Source: Methylotenera sp. (GTDB taxonomy: Bacteria > Pseudomonadota > Gammaproteobacteria > Burkholderiales > Methylophilaceae). Taken from it: a DNA stretch of 64,000 nt. The notes under the pieces are model-generated. The model had not been told where the DNA came from and searched no databases. It saw only the letters and a program-made list of their open reading frames with translations. Below, in pieces: positions 40,926 to 50,521 of the stretch (position 1 is the first letter of the stretch; every line of letters begins with the position of its first letter). The DNA is taken from assembly GCA_002928535.1 (NCBI GenBank), contig PERG01000001.1:1-64000 (forward strand), written 5' to 3'. A program made the translations under genes and the position numbers.

Positions 40926-42125
40926 ATGTCCAACAGTATACTCACTCCAACCGCAGTCACACGCGAAGCCTTGCGTATCCTGCACCAAAAACTTAACTTC
41001 ATCGGCTCTATTAACCGTCAATACGATAGCTCTTTTGCTAAAGACGGTGCAAAAATCGGTACAGACTTGAAAATTCGTTTACCTAACGAATATACAGTGC
41101 GTACAGGTGCAACGCTTTCAACACAGACAACAAGCGAAATCTCAACAACACTTTCAGTTGCTACGCAAAAAGGTGTTGATACGACTTTCACTACATCTGA
41201 GTTAACTCTGAGCTTGCAAGACTTCTCAGAGCGTATCTTAGAGCCAGCAATGTCTGTTTTAGCTGCAAACATCGAAGCTGACGCATTATCAATGGCTTTG
41301 GATGTGTACCAAGCAGTTAACAACGTAGGTTCAGCCATCACACTTAACAAAGTGTTGGGCGCACGTAAATTGCTGACTGATGCTTTAGCTCCTAGCTCTA
41401 ACCGTACTCTGTTATTGAATACGCAAGACAACCTAGACTTGGTTGACGGATTAAAAGGCTTATTTCAAGACTCAGGCGAGATTGCTAAACAATACCGTGA
41501 AGGTATGGTAGGCCGCACTGCTGGCTTCGGTGACATCTACGAAAACACATTGTTAGCCTCACAAACCACAGGTACAGCCGCTTCCGCTACGACTTACACA
41601 GTCAATGGCGCAGTGACAACCAACGGCTCAACAGCCGTGACAGTTGCAGTAGGTGCTACAACCTTCAAAAAAGGTGATGTGTTTACTGTAGTAGGTTGTA
41701 ACCGTGTGCATCCAGAGTCAAAAGTAGACACAGGCAACTTGCAACAATTCGTTGTAACTGCTGATTACGCTGGCGGTGCTGGTAGCTTGAGTTTTGCGCC
41801 TGCTATCTACACTACTGGTGGCCGTCAAAACGTGACTGCTGGCGGTATGCCTAACGGTGCTGCATTAACCAAAGTAGGCGGCGCTTCTGCTGTGTATAAA
41901 CCTTCTATGGCTTATCACAAAGATGCATTCACATTCGTATCTGCTGACTTGGAAGATGTAAGCAAATACGGTGCTTGGGGCGCTCGTGAAGTGATGGACG
42001 GTGTATCTATGCGTATTGCTCGTCAATATGCGATTGGCACTGACACCATCCCATGCCGTATCGACGTTCTGTATGGCTACAAAACTATCCGCGCTCAATT
42101 AGCAGCACGTATCTTATCTAACTAA
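40926..42125 (+). CDS. major capsid (coat) protein, P22 gp5 type
   Basis: 399 residues starting MSNSILTPTAVTREALRILH, with KIGTDLKIRLPNEYTVRTGA near residue 40, the usual start of P22-like coat proteins (HK97 fold). A Thr/Ala-rich inserted domain around 215-300 corresponds to the I-domain region. Slightly shorter than P22 coat. RBS AAAGGAAATG lies seven bases before ATG. Confidence 0.92.
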   Translation: MSNSILTPTAVTREALRILHQKLNFIGSINRQYDSSFAKDGAKIGTDLKIRLPNEYTVRTGATLSTQTTSEISTTLSVATQKGVDTTFTTSELTLSLQDFSERILEPAMSVLAANIEADALSMALDVYQAVNNVGSAITLNKVLGARKLLTDALAPSSNRTLLLNTQDNLDLVDGLKGLFQDSGEIAKQYREGMVGRTAGFGDIYENTLLASQTTGTAASATTYTVNGAVTTNGSTAVTVAVGATTFKKGDVFTVVGCNRVHPESKVDTGNLQQFVVTADYAGGAGSLSFAPAIYTTGGRQNVTAGGMPNGAALTKVGGASAVYKPSMAYHKDAFTFVSADLEDVSKYGAWGAREVMDGVSMRIARQYAIGTDTIPCRIDVLYGYKTIRAQLAARILSN

Positions 42126-42136
42126 GGAGTCTGCAC

Positions 42137-42457
42137 ATGGCTGGAGTTATCACTGGCAATGTGCAGAGTATAGGCGTGGTTTCGGTCGCGCTTACTCCTG
42201 CACTAGTAGCCGCAAACACAACCGCCGAACAGACTTTCACTGTTCCAGGCGTTTTATCAACAGACCTATTGGGCGAAGTAAACAAACCATCTTCACAAGC
42301 TGGTTTGGGTATCGCTGGTATTCGCGTAACAGCAGCAAATACTATCGGTATCACTTTCAGCAATAACACTGCCGCAGGCATCACGCCTACAGCCGCAGAA
42401 ACCTACAAGTTCCTGTTGGTCAGGCCAGACTCAACCCAAGCAGGCTTTAACGTTTAA
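42137..42457 (+). CDS. small virion protein after coat
   Basis: 106 residues starting MAGVITGNVQSIGVVSVALT, Ala/Thr/Val-rich and beta-type. Position directly after the coat gene suggests a head decoration or completion protein; no family recognised. Confidence 0.6.
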   Translation: MAGVITGNVQSIGVVSVALTPALVAANTTAEQTFTVPGVLSTDLLGEVNKPSSQAGLGIAGIRVTAANTIGITFSNNTAAGITPTAAETYKFLLVRPDSTQAGFNV

Positions 42458-42462
42458 ACAAG

Positions 42463-42481
42463 CCCCCGAAAGGGGGTTTTT
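42463..42481 (+). terminator. terminator after 42137 gene
   Basis: CCCCC-gaaa-GGGGG followed by TTTTT, a GNRA-loop hairpin. Strong. Confidence 0.88.
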
Positions 42482-42496
42482 CTATTGAGGTTCACC

Positions 42497-42652
42497 ATGT
42501 TCAATGAATACCCAAAAGTCTTATACAAAGGCGGTTTAGATGGTAAATCTGATGTTGTATTCAATGCTGATGAAGAAGCTGAACTGCGCAAAGATGGCTA
42601 CAAATCATTAGCCGAGCCTCAAGAGAAAAACCCATCTAAAGGCAAAAAATAA
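42497..42652 (+). CDS. 51-residue phage protein
   Basis: Starts MFNEYPKVLYKGGLDGKSDV, acidic middle and a Lys-rich end. GAGG lies five bases before the ATG, and the stop overlaps the next start (TAATG). Short proteins of this type occur between coat and tail accessory genes in many phages; function unknown. Confidence 0.65.
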   Translation: MFNEYPKVLYKGGLDGKSDVVFNADEEAELRKDGYKSLAEPQEKNPSKGKK

Positions 42653-43341
42653 TGGCTGTCCTCTACGACATTATCAAACAGTCGCTTAAAGACATTGGCG
42701 CAATCGGTGGGCGAGAAACACCTACTGACGATGAAGCACAAGATGCTTTGTCCACGCTCAACCAGATGCTGGCGATGTGGCGCACTCAATCGCTTACCGT
42801 CTATTGCCAAAAGCAAGAAACGATTACCGCTACAGGTGCGCTTTCCTACACAGTTGGGCCATCTGGCAACCTGAACATCGAACGGCCTTACACGATTGAT
42901 GCAGCTTACTGGCTAGATAACGGTGTTTCTACGCCTTTAATCCCTCTGCATTCGTTTGAGGATTATCAAGACATCGGCGTGAAAGTATTGCAAGGCGCAC
43001 CAAGTGCTTTCTACTACCGCCCAGATTCACCACAAGGCCAGTTATTCATTTGGCCTAGCCCTAATACTGGCTCAATCGTGTTGACCATGCGCGTACCGAT
43101 GCCGATATATACAACGATATATGACACGGTTTCATTACCGCCTGAGTATGAAGGTGCTATCCGTTGGAATCTTGCATTAATGCTATGCGCAACATTTGGC
43201 TTGCAACCTAACGCCAATGTCGTGCTATTCGCCAGACAAACTAAACGCGCACTTAAAGTCATCAATACGCAGATCAAGACCATGCGTATGCCTGACGGAG
43301 TAGCTTCTACAACGCGCTATAACATTATTTCAGGTGTATAG
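42652..43341 (+). CDS. tail accessory factor, P22 gp4-like
   Basis: 229 residues. The N-terminal helices (LYDIIKQSLKDIGAIGGRET, DALSTLNQMLAMWRTQSLTV) match the gp4-type head completion protein that extends the portal ring. The C-terminal half adds about 60 residues over P22 gp4. It immediately precedes the gp10-like gene, as in P22. Confidence 0.82.
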   Translation: MAVLYDIIKQSLKDIGAIGGRETPTDDEAQDALSTLNQMLAMWRTQSLTVYCQKQETITATGALSYTVGPSGNLNIERPYTIDAAYWLDNGVSTPLIPLHSFEDYQDIGVKVLQGAPSAFYYRPDSPQGQLFIWPSPNTGSIVLTMRVPMPIYTTIYDTVSLPPEYEGAIRWNLALMLCATFGLQPNANVVLFARQTKRALKVINTQIKTMRMPDGVASTTRYNIISGV

Positions 43342-44751
43342 ATGCCTGAACTGAATCTATTCGGTGTTAGCCAGTACGGCAAAAGCCTCAACGTCACAGC
43401 ACAAGATCGGCTTAACTGCTATTTAGAGGTGCAACCAGGTGATGACAGGGCGCGTGTCGCTATCTACGGAACGCCAGGGCTTGATTTATTCACCTCGTTC
43501 GGTGACACGCCTATCCGTGGCATTTATCAGCGTACAGACTTCTTGTATGTGGTGCATCGCGGCACGTTCTACCAAGTCAATAACGCTGGTGTAAAGACCG
43601 CTAAAGGCACGATAGGAACGACCACAGGCAAAGTCTATATGTGGGATAACGGTACGCAGTTAATGCTGACCGATGGCGTATTAGGCTACATCTACACATT
43701 CGCGACAGATGCCTTCGTACAGATCACAGACGTGGATTATCCAGGCGCAGAGACTATCACTTGGCAAGATGGTTATTTCATTATCAACAAGCCTAATACA
43801 TCGCTTTTCTACGTTTCAGACATTAACAATGGCTTGGCTTGGGATGCACTCGACTTTGCCAGTGCTGAATCTAACCCTGACAATCTAATTTCGGTATGGG
43901 TGGATAACTCCACGTTATACCTGTTCGGCTCTGTATCAACCGAATTTTGGACTAATTCTGGTGGCGTTGACTTCCCTTTCTCTCGCATATCTGGCGGCTC
44001 TACAGAGTGGGGATGCGCTGCTAAGAATTCGATTTGCAAGTACGACAACACATTAGCTTTCCTCGCTAAAAACAGGATGGGTGAAGTCATCGTTGCGCGG
44101 ATGAATGGCAATTTGCCACAACGCATTTCAAATCCAGAGCTTGAATACATCATTAACGGCTATTCATCTGTAGCTGATTGCTCAACCATCGCTTACATGC
44201 TTGGCGGTCATCCAATGCTACAGGTCAATTTCCCGACCGCTGATGCCTCTTGGTTATATGACGGCTTATCAAATTGCTGGTCACGGGTACAGAGTAAAGA
44301 CATAGGCCGCCATCGTGCAGAAATGGGTGTTAACTACCTAGACAAAATCATGGTAACCGACTTCGAGAACGGCAACTTATACCGCCTTAATCCTGATTCA
44401 GTGACCGACAACGGCGATGAGATCGCCTTTGAGATTACCTCACGTCACATCTCACAAGATGACCGCCGCATTACCGTAGATAAAGTCCAATTAGACATGG
44501 AAACAGGTGTGGGCGTGGCAAGTGGTCAGGGTGATAACCCGCAAGTCATGCTAAGTATCTCTAAAGACGGTGGGCATACCTACGGCACAGAGCAATGGTC
44601 AGATATGGGCGCTCAAGGAGAATTCAAACAACGGGCTATCTGGCGCAGGCTAGGCCAATCAAGAGATTGGGTCTTTCGTTTCAGGATTACCGATCCAGTA
44701 AAAAGGGTAATCCTGGGAGCCAGTGTTAATTACAGAACTGGTGGCACTTAA
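43342..44751 (+). CDS. packaged DNA stabilisation protein, P22 gp10-like
   Basis: 469 residues, practically the same length as P22 gp10. MPELNLFGVSQYGKSLNV and QDRLNCYLEVQPG at the N-terminus, with beta-propeller-like repeats through the middle and VNYRTGG at the end. It forms the tail hub below the gp4-like ring. Its stop codon abuts that of an antisense HNH gene. Confidence 0.88.
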   Translation: MPELNLFGVSQYGKSLNVTAQDRLNCYLEVQPGDDRARVAIYGTPGLDLFTSFGDTPIRGIYQRTDFLYVVHRGTFYQVNNAGVKTAKGTIGTTTGKVYMWDNGTQLMLTDGVLGYIYTFATDAFVQITDVDYPGAETITWQDGYFIINKPNTSLFYVSDINNGLAWDALDFASAESNPDNLISVWVDNSTLYLFGSVSTEFWTNSGGVDFPFSRISGGSTEWGCAAKNSICKYDNTLAFLAKNRMGEVIVARMNGNLPQRISNPELEYIINGYSSVADCSTIAYMLGGHPMLQVNFPTADASWLYDGLSNCWSRVQSKDIGRHRAEMGVNYLDKIMVTDFENGNLYRLNPDSVTDNGDEIAFEITSRHISQDDRRITVDKVQLDMETGVGVASGQGDNPQVMLSISKDGGHTYGTEQWSDMGAQGEFKQRAIWRRLGQSRDWVFRFRITDPVKRVILGASVNYRTGGT

Positions 44752-45237
44752 CTACAAAGTATTGAATTCGTGAAGATTTCTCTTTGCAGCCAAATATGCT
44801 TGATGGGCTTCTTCAGGTGTTCGATGGTACCCAAGGTGCAGCACCTTTTTGTTATGGCAGATTTGGGCTCTATATAAAGAGTTTGGTTTATGAAAAGAAA
44901 CTCCTAGAAAGCCAGTTGAGTTAGTTGTCCTCGGTTTCTTTTGATTCTGCATATTCTGCTTGAAAGATGCTTCACGAAGGTTTTCAAAGCGGTTGTCATC
45001 TCTGATGCCATTTATGTGATCGATTTGTTTGGCTGGAAGATTGCCATGCACAAATAACCAAGCCAGACGGTGAGCTAGATACAACCGCGAGTCTATCTTT
45101 ATTTGCAAATGGCCAGAGGTGTCATGAGCACCCGCTGAACTTCCTATTAGTTTGCCGCCAACGGTTGATTTTCGTGTGAATAAGCCTGTATCTGGGCTGT
45201 AGTGAAGCAATTCTTTTAAGCGTGCTTGTGTAAGCAT
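44752..45237 (-). CDS. HNH-AP2 homing endonuclease, antisense after gp10-like gene
   Basis: 161 residues. LAHRLAWLFVHGNLPAKQID followed by HINGIRDDNRFENLREAS is the HNH core, and the C-terminal GFLGVSFHKPNSLYRAQI with AHQAYLAAKRNLH is an AP2 DNA-binding domain. Start chosen at 45237 with AAGGATG upstream. It is inserted stop-to-stop with the sense gene and interrupts no ORF. Confidence 0.88.
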   Translation of the reverse strand: MLTQARLKELLHYSPDTGLFTRKSTVGGKLIGSSAGAHDTSGHLQIKIDSRLYLAHRLAWLFVHGNLPAKQIDHINGIRDDNRFENLREASFKQNMQNQKKPRTTNSTGFLGVSFHKPNSLYRAQICHNKKVLHLGYHRTPEEAHQAYLAAKRNLHEFNTL

Positions 45238-45353
45238 TTTTAGCATCCTTATACGATATTTGAGTGAGTGGTGTCGGCTAGTCACTGGTATAAGCAGCGA
45301 CTACTTGCCCGCTCTCCAGCGACCGACAAAGTAATTATAACACAAGAGGTTAC

Positions 45354-45605
45354 ATGATTAGACCACCACCTACACGCTCACCATTAACGCGTGAACAGCT
45401 CAACCAAATGATGGCAAGCCCTGAATGGCTTGAGTTCTTTTCTGATGCTTACTTTGCCATTGCTGGACTGCAACAAAGCGGCACAACGGCTAATAGGCCG
45501 ACTAAGCGCCTTTATACGGGAATGCCGTACTTCGATAGAACGCTAGGTTATCAAATCAACTACAACGGCACAGCTTGGGTGAATAGTGCGGGAGTAGTGG
45601 TATGA
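45354..45605 (+). CDS. hypothetical virion-region protein
   Basis: 83 residues starting MIRPPPTRSPLTREQLNQMM, with a C-terminal part (KRLYTGMPYFDRTLGYQINY) resembling short tail-linked domains that end in glycine/valine-rich strands. Preceded by AAGAGG. It overlaps the cupin-like gene by four bases. No family assigned. Confidence 0.55.
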   Translation: MIRPPPTRSPLTREQLNQMMASPEWLEFFSDAYFAIAGLQQSGTTANRPTKRLYTGMPYFDRTLGYQINYNGTAWVNSAGVVV

Positions 45606-46075
45606 ACGCACTAACAAAGCAGTTCCGGGAAAGCATCCAGAAGGTTGAAGCAGGCATGAAAGAGATGATTGCCAAGGGTGAAATTGAGGATACGTTACCC
45701 GACTGCACCGTGAAGCACTATTTCACGCCCATAGACGAGAAGTACGGCTGCTGCACATACGCCCGTGAAATGACCATTCCTAAAGGGACGTTAATCATCG
45801 GCAAGATTCATCGCCATGAGCATTTGAACATCATCTCAAAAGGCAAGGTTTCAGTCTCAACCGAGTTCGGCACTAAGTATCTGGAAGCGCCTTGCACTTT
45901 CATTAGCGAAGTAGGTTTAAAGCGCGCTGTGATAGCCGTTGAGGACACCATTTGGACAACGATACACCTCACAAAAGGCAACTGCGAGGCTGATTTAGCA
46001 GACATCGAAGAAGAGGTCATCGCCCCTAGTTACGAGGCATTAACAAACAATCTGATTGAAGGAGAATTATTGTGA
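45602..46075 (+). CDS. cupin-like protein in virion module
   Basis: 157 residues. A helical N-terminal 45 residues is followed by a cupin-like barrel: GKIHRHEHLNIISKGKVSVS near residue 72 carries the HxH metal-ligand pattern, and KRAVIAVEDTIWTTIH near 110 the second motif. No enzyme activity can be named. Four-base overlaps with both neighbours tie it to the injection gene block. Confidence 0.65.
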   Translation: MNALTKQFRESIQKVEAGMKEMIAKGEIEDTLPDCTVKHYFTPIDEKYGCCTYAREMTIPKGTLIIGKIHRHEHLNIISKGKVSVSTEFGTKYLEAPCTFISEVGLKRAVIAVEDTIWTTIHLTKGNCEADLADIEEEVIAPSYEALTNNLIEGELL

Positions 46076-47031
46076 CATGGGGCGCTGTAGGGATTACCGC
46101 ACTTAGTGTAGTGGGCGGTTCATTGTTTGGTGGGGGCTCTAAGAAAGCTGAACGTTCGGCAAAAGATGCCGCGGCTAAAGCGCAATTCTCGCAAGAGCAA
46201 GCGCGTAGGCAAGCAATGGAGCTGGTTGACCCCTATACAGATTTAGGGAGAGGCGCTTCACGTAAACTGGCAGAATTGCTAGGCGTTGCGGAGCCAGAAG
46301 GCTATGCTAAACGCCCTGAATTGCAAGACTTTGAAGATCAACTGCGTGATGAACATTTTCGCAAGTATGGCAAAGATTACGGGCGCAATTCAAACGTAGC
46401 AGGGCAGACCGTTCGTGCCAAGAAGATGTATAACGATGCGTTGCAGCAATGGGAGTCCGGCAGAGAAGACTATCTTGCCAAGAACCCAGGCTCTCGCGGG
46501 GATGGCGGCTTATTAAAATCATTCACCAATGAAGATTTTGTTAAAGATCCTGGCTATGAGTTCAGGCAAGCAGAGGGCGAAAAAGGCATCAATCGTGCAT
46601 TAGCAGCTAGAGGCGGTTTTAATTCAGGCGCAGCGCTCAAAGCATTAGACCGTTATAACCAGGACTATGCATCCAACGAGTTCAGCAACGCATTCAACCG
46701 TGATGCAGCCACTAAAGCGCGTACATTCAGCTTCCTATCTGGTGCGTCTGGACAAGGCTTGCAAGCGGCTGGCGCTGGCATTAATGCAGGACAAAATGCG
46801 GCAAACAATAACAGCCAGATTCAAAGCAATCTAGGAAACAATCTAGCTGGCATGTATCAACAAAACGCTGACAATCAATCCAATATGTTCCAGAGCGCAA
46901 TAGCTAATGGCATCTATGCTTATGAGCGTAATAAGCCTGTTACAGGATCTTCAACTGTGCCATCTGGCGGCTATTCAAGCACAGCGCCTACTTATGCTGG
47001 CGGCTCATCTAAACCCTGGTATTTAAGCTAA
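46072..47031 (+). CDS. DNA transfer (ejection) protein, P22 gp7-like
   Basis: 319 residues, GTG start overlapping the previous stop. A hydrophobic Gly-rich N-terminus (VGITALSVVGGSLFGG), long Ala/Gln-rich helices, and the motif DPGYEFRQAEGEKGINRALA near residue 160 common to podovirus injection proteins. The C-terminus is Asn/Gln/Ser-rich. Likely ejected with DNA across the envelope. Confidence 0.72.
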   Translation: MTWGAVGITALSVVGGSLFGGGSKKAERSAKDAAAKAQFSQEQARRQAMELVDPYTDLGRGASRKLAELLGVAEPEGYAKRPELQDFEDQLRDEHFRKYGKDYGRNSNVAGQTVRAKKMYNDALQQWESGREDYLAKNPGSRGDGGLLKSFTNEDFVKDPGYEFRQAEGEKGINRALAARGGFNSGAALKALDRYNQDYASNEFSNAFNRDAATKARTFSFLSGASGQGLQAAGAGINAGQNAANNNSQIQSNLGNNLAGMYQQNADNQSNMFQSAIANGIYAYERNKPVTGSSTVPSGGYSSTAPTYAGGSSKPWYLS

Positions 47032-47040
47032 GGAATCAAT

Positions 47041-48342
47041 ATGGCAAGACAATACTTAAACTTAGCAGAAGTCTACGGGGCTGTAGATCGTTCACGCGCC
47101 TATGAACTGGACATGCAGAATTCTCGCTTACAGCAAGAAAAATACAAATCCGATATTGCTAGACAGCAACGGACAGATCAAGAGGCTGATGCTATCAAGA
47201 ATGTATATCGCGGGGCAATTGAAACTGATGAGACAGGTGCGCCTAGACTCAACGAGAAGCGCCTTTTGACTGAGTTATATGGTGTAGCACCAGAGCAAGC
47301 GTTAAAAACGCAGGAAGGCTTTACTAAACGCGATTCAGAAGCATCTAAGATGAAGCGTGAAGAGCAAAAGGCAAACATTGAGAATAAGACCGCGACTATC
47401 ACGTATCTTAAAAACCGCTTAGCGACTATTCAGGACGAAGGTGGTTATCAAGCATTCAAGCAAGAAGCCGAACAATTAGGCGCTGCTGATTTAGTTAAGT
47501 CTGCACCACCTCAATTCGACCCTAACTGGCAAAAAAGCCAAATGGTAAACGCTGATAAGTTCCTAGAGCAAAATACACCTAAATATGAGCGTGTTGATTT
47601 AGGCGGCAAGATTCAGATTGTTGACGTTAATCCGGTGACTAATCCTAATTATGGAAAATTTAACCTCAATAAGACACTGACTCCTGACGCATTATTAACA
47701 GATCAACGAACACGCTCAGAAGGCGCATTGAATCGTGAGAATAGTCGTGGGAATGCCGTTATATCAGCGAGTGGGCAAGCTCAAAAACCGCCAGCAGGTT
47801 ATCGCTGGAATCCAGATGGTTCATTACAGGCTATCCCTGGTGGTCCTGGCGACAAGTTGCCAGAAACCAATCAAAAGCAAATTACAGGCACACGTAACCT
47901 GCAAGGCGCAATTGCTGAGTATCAGGCTGACCTAGCCAACTGGAAAAAGCTAGACGGATTAAACCCTGATAAACGTGCGGCAATGGGCACAAAATACAAC
48001 AATATGATGTTGCAAGCAAAAGAGGCTTATAACCTAGGTGTATTGAATGGCCCCGACTTGGAGATATTAACTAGCGTTATTACAGACCCACGTTCAATGA
48101 AAGGCGCTATCACAAGCAATGATGCCTTGGATAAGCAAGCCAGCGAATTAAGCCGCATTATGTCTGGTATAGCTGCTACATCTGGTGAAAGAGTAACTCC
48201 AAATAGCGCTGGTCAACAATCCAATCAAATCCTTCCAAAAAATGCAGCCATGCCTAAAGCCCCTAAAAAAGGCACAGTAGACGGTGACTACATATTTATT
48301 GGCGGCAATCCATCAGACCCTAAATCATGGAAGAAAAAATAG
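47041..48342 (+). CDS. putative ejection protein (gp20 position)
   Basis: 433 residues starting MARQYLNLAEVYGAVDRSRA, mainly charged and helical, with a Pro/Gly-rich middle (KPPAGYRWNPDGSLQAIPGG near residue 252). Size and order (second of three) match the P22 gp7-gp20-gp16 ejection set. Sequence itself is not diagnostic. Confidence 0.6.
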   Translation: MARQYLNLAEVYGAVDRSRAYELDMQNSRLQQEKYKSDIARQQRTDQEADAIKNVYRGAIETDETGAPRLNEKRLLTELYGVAPEQALKTQEGFTKRDSEASKMKREEQKANIENKTATITYLKNRLATIQDEGGYQAFKQEAEQLGAADLVKSAPPQFDPNWQKSQMVNADKFLEQNTPKYERVDLGGKIQIVDVNPVTNPNYGKFNLNKTLTPDALLTDQRTRSEGALNRENSRGNAVISASGQAQKPPAGYRWNPDGSLQAIPGGPGDKLPETNQKQITGTRNLQGAIAEYQADLANWKKLDGLNPDKRAAMGTKYNNMMLQAKEAYNLGVLNGPDLEILTSVITDPRSMKGAITSNDALDKQASELSRIMSGIAATSGERVTPNSAGQQSNQILPKNAAMPKAPKKGTVDGDYIFIGGNPSDPKSWKKK

Positions 48343-50403
48343 ATGAAACCTTGGGAAAAGTACGCAAGTGAAACGCCTGCAATGCCTGCCCAAGAAGCTA
48401 AACCTTGGGAGAAATACCAAGCGCCAGTAGAGACAGAACAGCCAAGCATGTTAGAGCGTATCCCACGCGCTGTAGGCTTAACTGCTCGTGTTGGTATGGA
48501 AGCTATCCCAGAAACTGTTGGAGGTATTGCTGGCTTAGCTAAAACTGCAAGTAACTTCACGCCTGCTGGTTTAGGTGGAATGCTTGCCGATAAGATCACA
48601 GGCAACGATGACCAGACTATTAATCAAGGCATAGAAGCCATCAGTGGTGCAGGTCGTAATGCCGCTGACTTTGTCGGACTTCCAAAACCTGAAACATCAA
48701 TGGAACGTATCATATCTGCTGGCGGTAAAGCTGCGGCTGGTGCTGGCGGTGTATTAGGTGCGGCTGGTAAATTAAACAAGGTAGCAAGCCCTGCAATGCA
48801 GACTATCACACGCTTCCTATCTGCTGCACCTAAACAGCAAATCGCTGGCGCTGTAGGCTCTGGCGTAGCTGGTCAAACAGCTAAAGAATCCGGTGCGGGA
48901 GTAGGCGGTCAAATCGCTGCATCTGTATTAGGTGGTTTAGGTGCTGCTGGTTTAGCTAACACTGGCGCTAATGTGGTTAGGTCATTGACTAAGCCTAATA
49001 GCCAAATCAATCCATTAGATGCATTAGAGAAAGCTGGAATAAACACTGCCAATCTTAGCGATGATGTCAAAAACGCCTTAACGCTAGAAGTCCAGAAAGC
49101 TTTGAAAGTTAGCCCTAATCTAGACGATGCAGCAGTAGGCCGTTTAGCTGATTACCAGAAAACAGGCTTAACGCCTATGAGTGGCAATTTAACGCTTAAT
49201 CCTGCAACCATTACGCAAGAACGTAACTTAGCCAAGATTGGTGCAAACAGCACAGATCCTGCCGCACAAAAACTATCAACTATCCAACGTGAGAACGATT
49301 TAAAACTCATGGATGGATTAGGTAAGTTCGGCTCTGATGATGACGCGGTAACCGCTTCTAATAAAATCATTGAAACTCTCAATGTTAAAGACGCTGCGAC
49401 TAAAAAAGTAATTGGCAAGTTCTACGAGCAAGCCCGCAACACAGAAGGCCGGAGTGCCTTACTGAATCCACGCGATTTCACACAGAAAGCCAACGATGCG
49501 TTAGATGAAGCGTTGCTAGGTGGAAAATTGCCTAGCGATGTGCGGAATAAACTTAATTCTATCGCGCAAGGTGAAACGCCTCTAACGGTTGATGTCGCTG
49601 AACAGCTAAAAACCAACATTGGCGCATTGCAACGCAGTTCTAACGACCCAGCAGAAAGATTGGCACTCAGCAAGGTGCGTGAGGCTTTAGATAATACAGC
49701 TTTGGTAAATGGACAAGGCAAAGAAGCGATAGAGGCTTTTAACAGGGCTAGAGCAGCTAATAGAGCCTATATGCAAATGGTTGAGCGTAATCCTGCACTG
49801 CAAGCGGTGCGTGATGGTGTTGAACCTGATAAATTCGTGCAAAAGTTCATTTTAGGTAGTGGCGAGAAAGCCAATATTTCCCAAGTTAAAGCCTTGCGCG
49901 ATTCATTGAAAGACAATCCAGAAGCAACCACTGCAATTCGTGGGCAGATTGCCAATTACCTTAAATCACGTGCAGTTAATGGAAAAGCTGATGAAGTGGC
50001 TAATTTCTCACCAGATGCTTACAACAAAGCCTTAAAAGCGATTGGTGATGACAAGCTCAAGCTGTTCTTTACCGAACAGGATTTGGACATGCTCAAAACA
50101 TTAGGCCGTGTGTCGAGCTATGAGAAGTTTCAGCCTACAGGTGCTGCGGTGAATAACTCTAACACTACGGGCGCATTAACAGCGGTACTGGATAGATTGG
50201 CGAATAGCCCATTGATTCGCAAGATTCCGTTTGGTGCGAAGTTGGTTGCTGAGCCAGCACAAGATATTAGTGTGGCAGTAGGTTCACGCAAAGCATTGAA
50301 TCAATCTAAGGCCATAGCACTTCCCAAGCCTAAAGTTAAAGGCGAGAAAGCCCCATTAGCTAGCTTTTACGGATTAGCGGCGGTTGAGGAAGGCGATGAT
50401 TAA
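48343..50403 (+). CDS. large ejection protein (gp16 position)
   Basis: 686 residues. The N-terminus contains two MKPWEKY-type repeats (WEKYASETP, WEKYQAPVE), then Gly/Ala-rich hydrophobic stretches around 60-210 able to enter membranes, then a long helical body. Third and largest of the ejection set, corresponding to P22 gp16. No lysozyme motif seen. Confidence 0.68.
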   Translation: MKPWEKYASETPAMPAQEAKPWEKYQAPVETEQPSMLERIPRAVGLTARVGMEAIPETVGGIAGLAKTASNFTPAGLGGMLADKITGNDDQTINQGIEAISGAGRNAADFVGLPKPETSMERIISAGGKAAAGAGGVLGAAGKLNKVASPAMQTITRFLSAAPKQQIAGAVGSGVAGQTAKESGAGVGGQIAASVLGGLGAAGLANTGANVVRSLTKPNSQINPLDALEKAGINTANLSDDVKNALTLEVQKALKVSPNLDDAAVGRLADYQKTGLTPMSGNLTLNPATITQERNLAKIGANSTDPAAQKLSTIQRENDLKLMDGLGKFGSDDDAVTASNKIIETLNVKDAATKKVIGKFYEQARNTEGRSALLNPRDFTQKANDALDEALLGGKLPSDVRNKLNSIAQGETPLTVDVAEQLKTNIGALQRSSNDPAERLALSKVREALDNTALVNGQGKEAIEAFNRARAANRAYMQMVERNPALQAVRDGVEPDKFVQKFILGSGEKANISQVKALRDSLKDNPEATTAIRGQIANYLKSRAVNGKADEVANFSPDAYNKALKAIGDDKLKLFFTEQDLDMLKTLGRVSSYEKFQPTGAAVNNSNTTGALTAVLDRLANSPLIRKIPFGAKLVAEPAQDISVAVGSRKALNQSKAIALPKPKVKGEKAPLASFYGLAAVEEGDD

Positions 50404-50477
50404 GAAAACGATTACACCGCCCAAGGCAATTGGGTTAATTTCCATTTCATAAATATACCACAAATAAAACACACACA

Positions 50478-50503
50478 AGCCACCTAAACGGGTGGCTTTT
50501 TTA
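50478..50503 (+). terminator. terminator before the tail fibre gene
   Basis: AAGCCACC-taaac-GGGTGGCTT-like hairpin followed by TTTTT and ATTGCCC. Confidence 0.88.
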
Positions 50504-50521
50504 TTGCCCAAAGGAAACGTA

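Noticed and set aside
50374-50445. 23-codon minus-strand frame encoding one membrane helix, overlapping the end of the large ejection gene
   Set aside because: Very short, antisense, with no ribosome binding site of note; likely chance.
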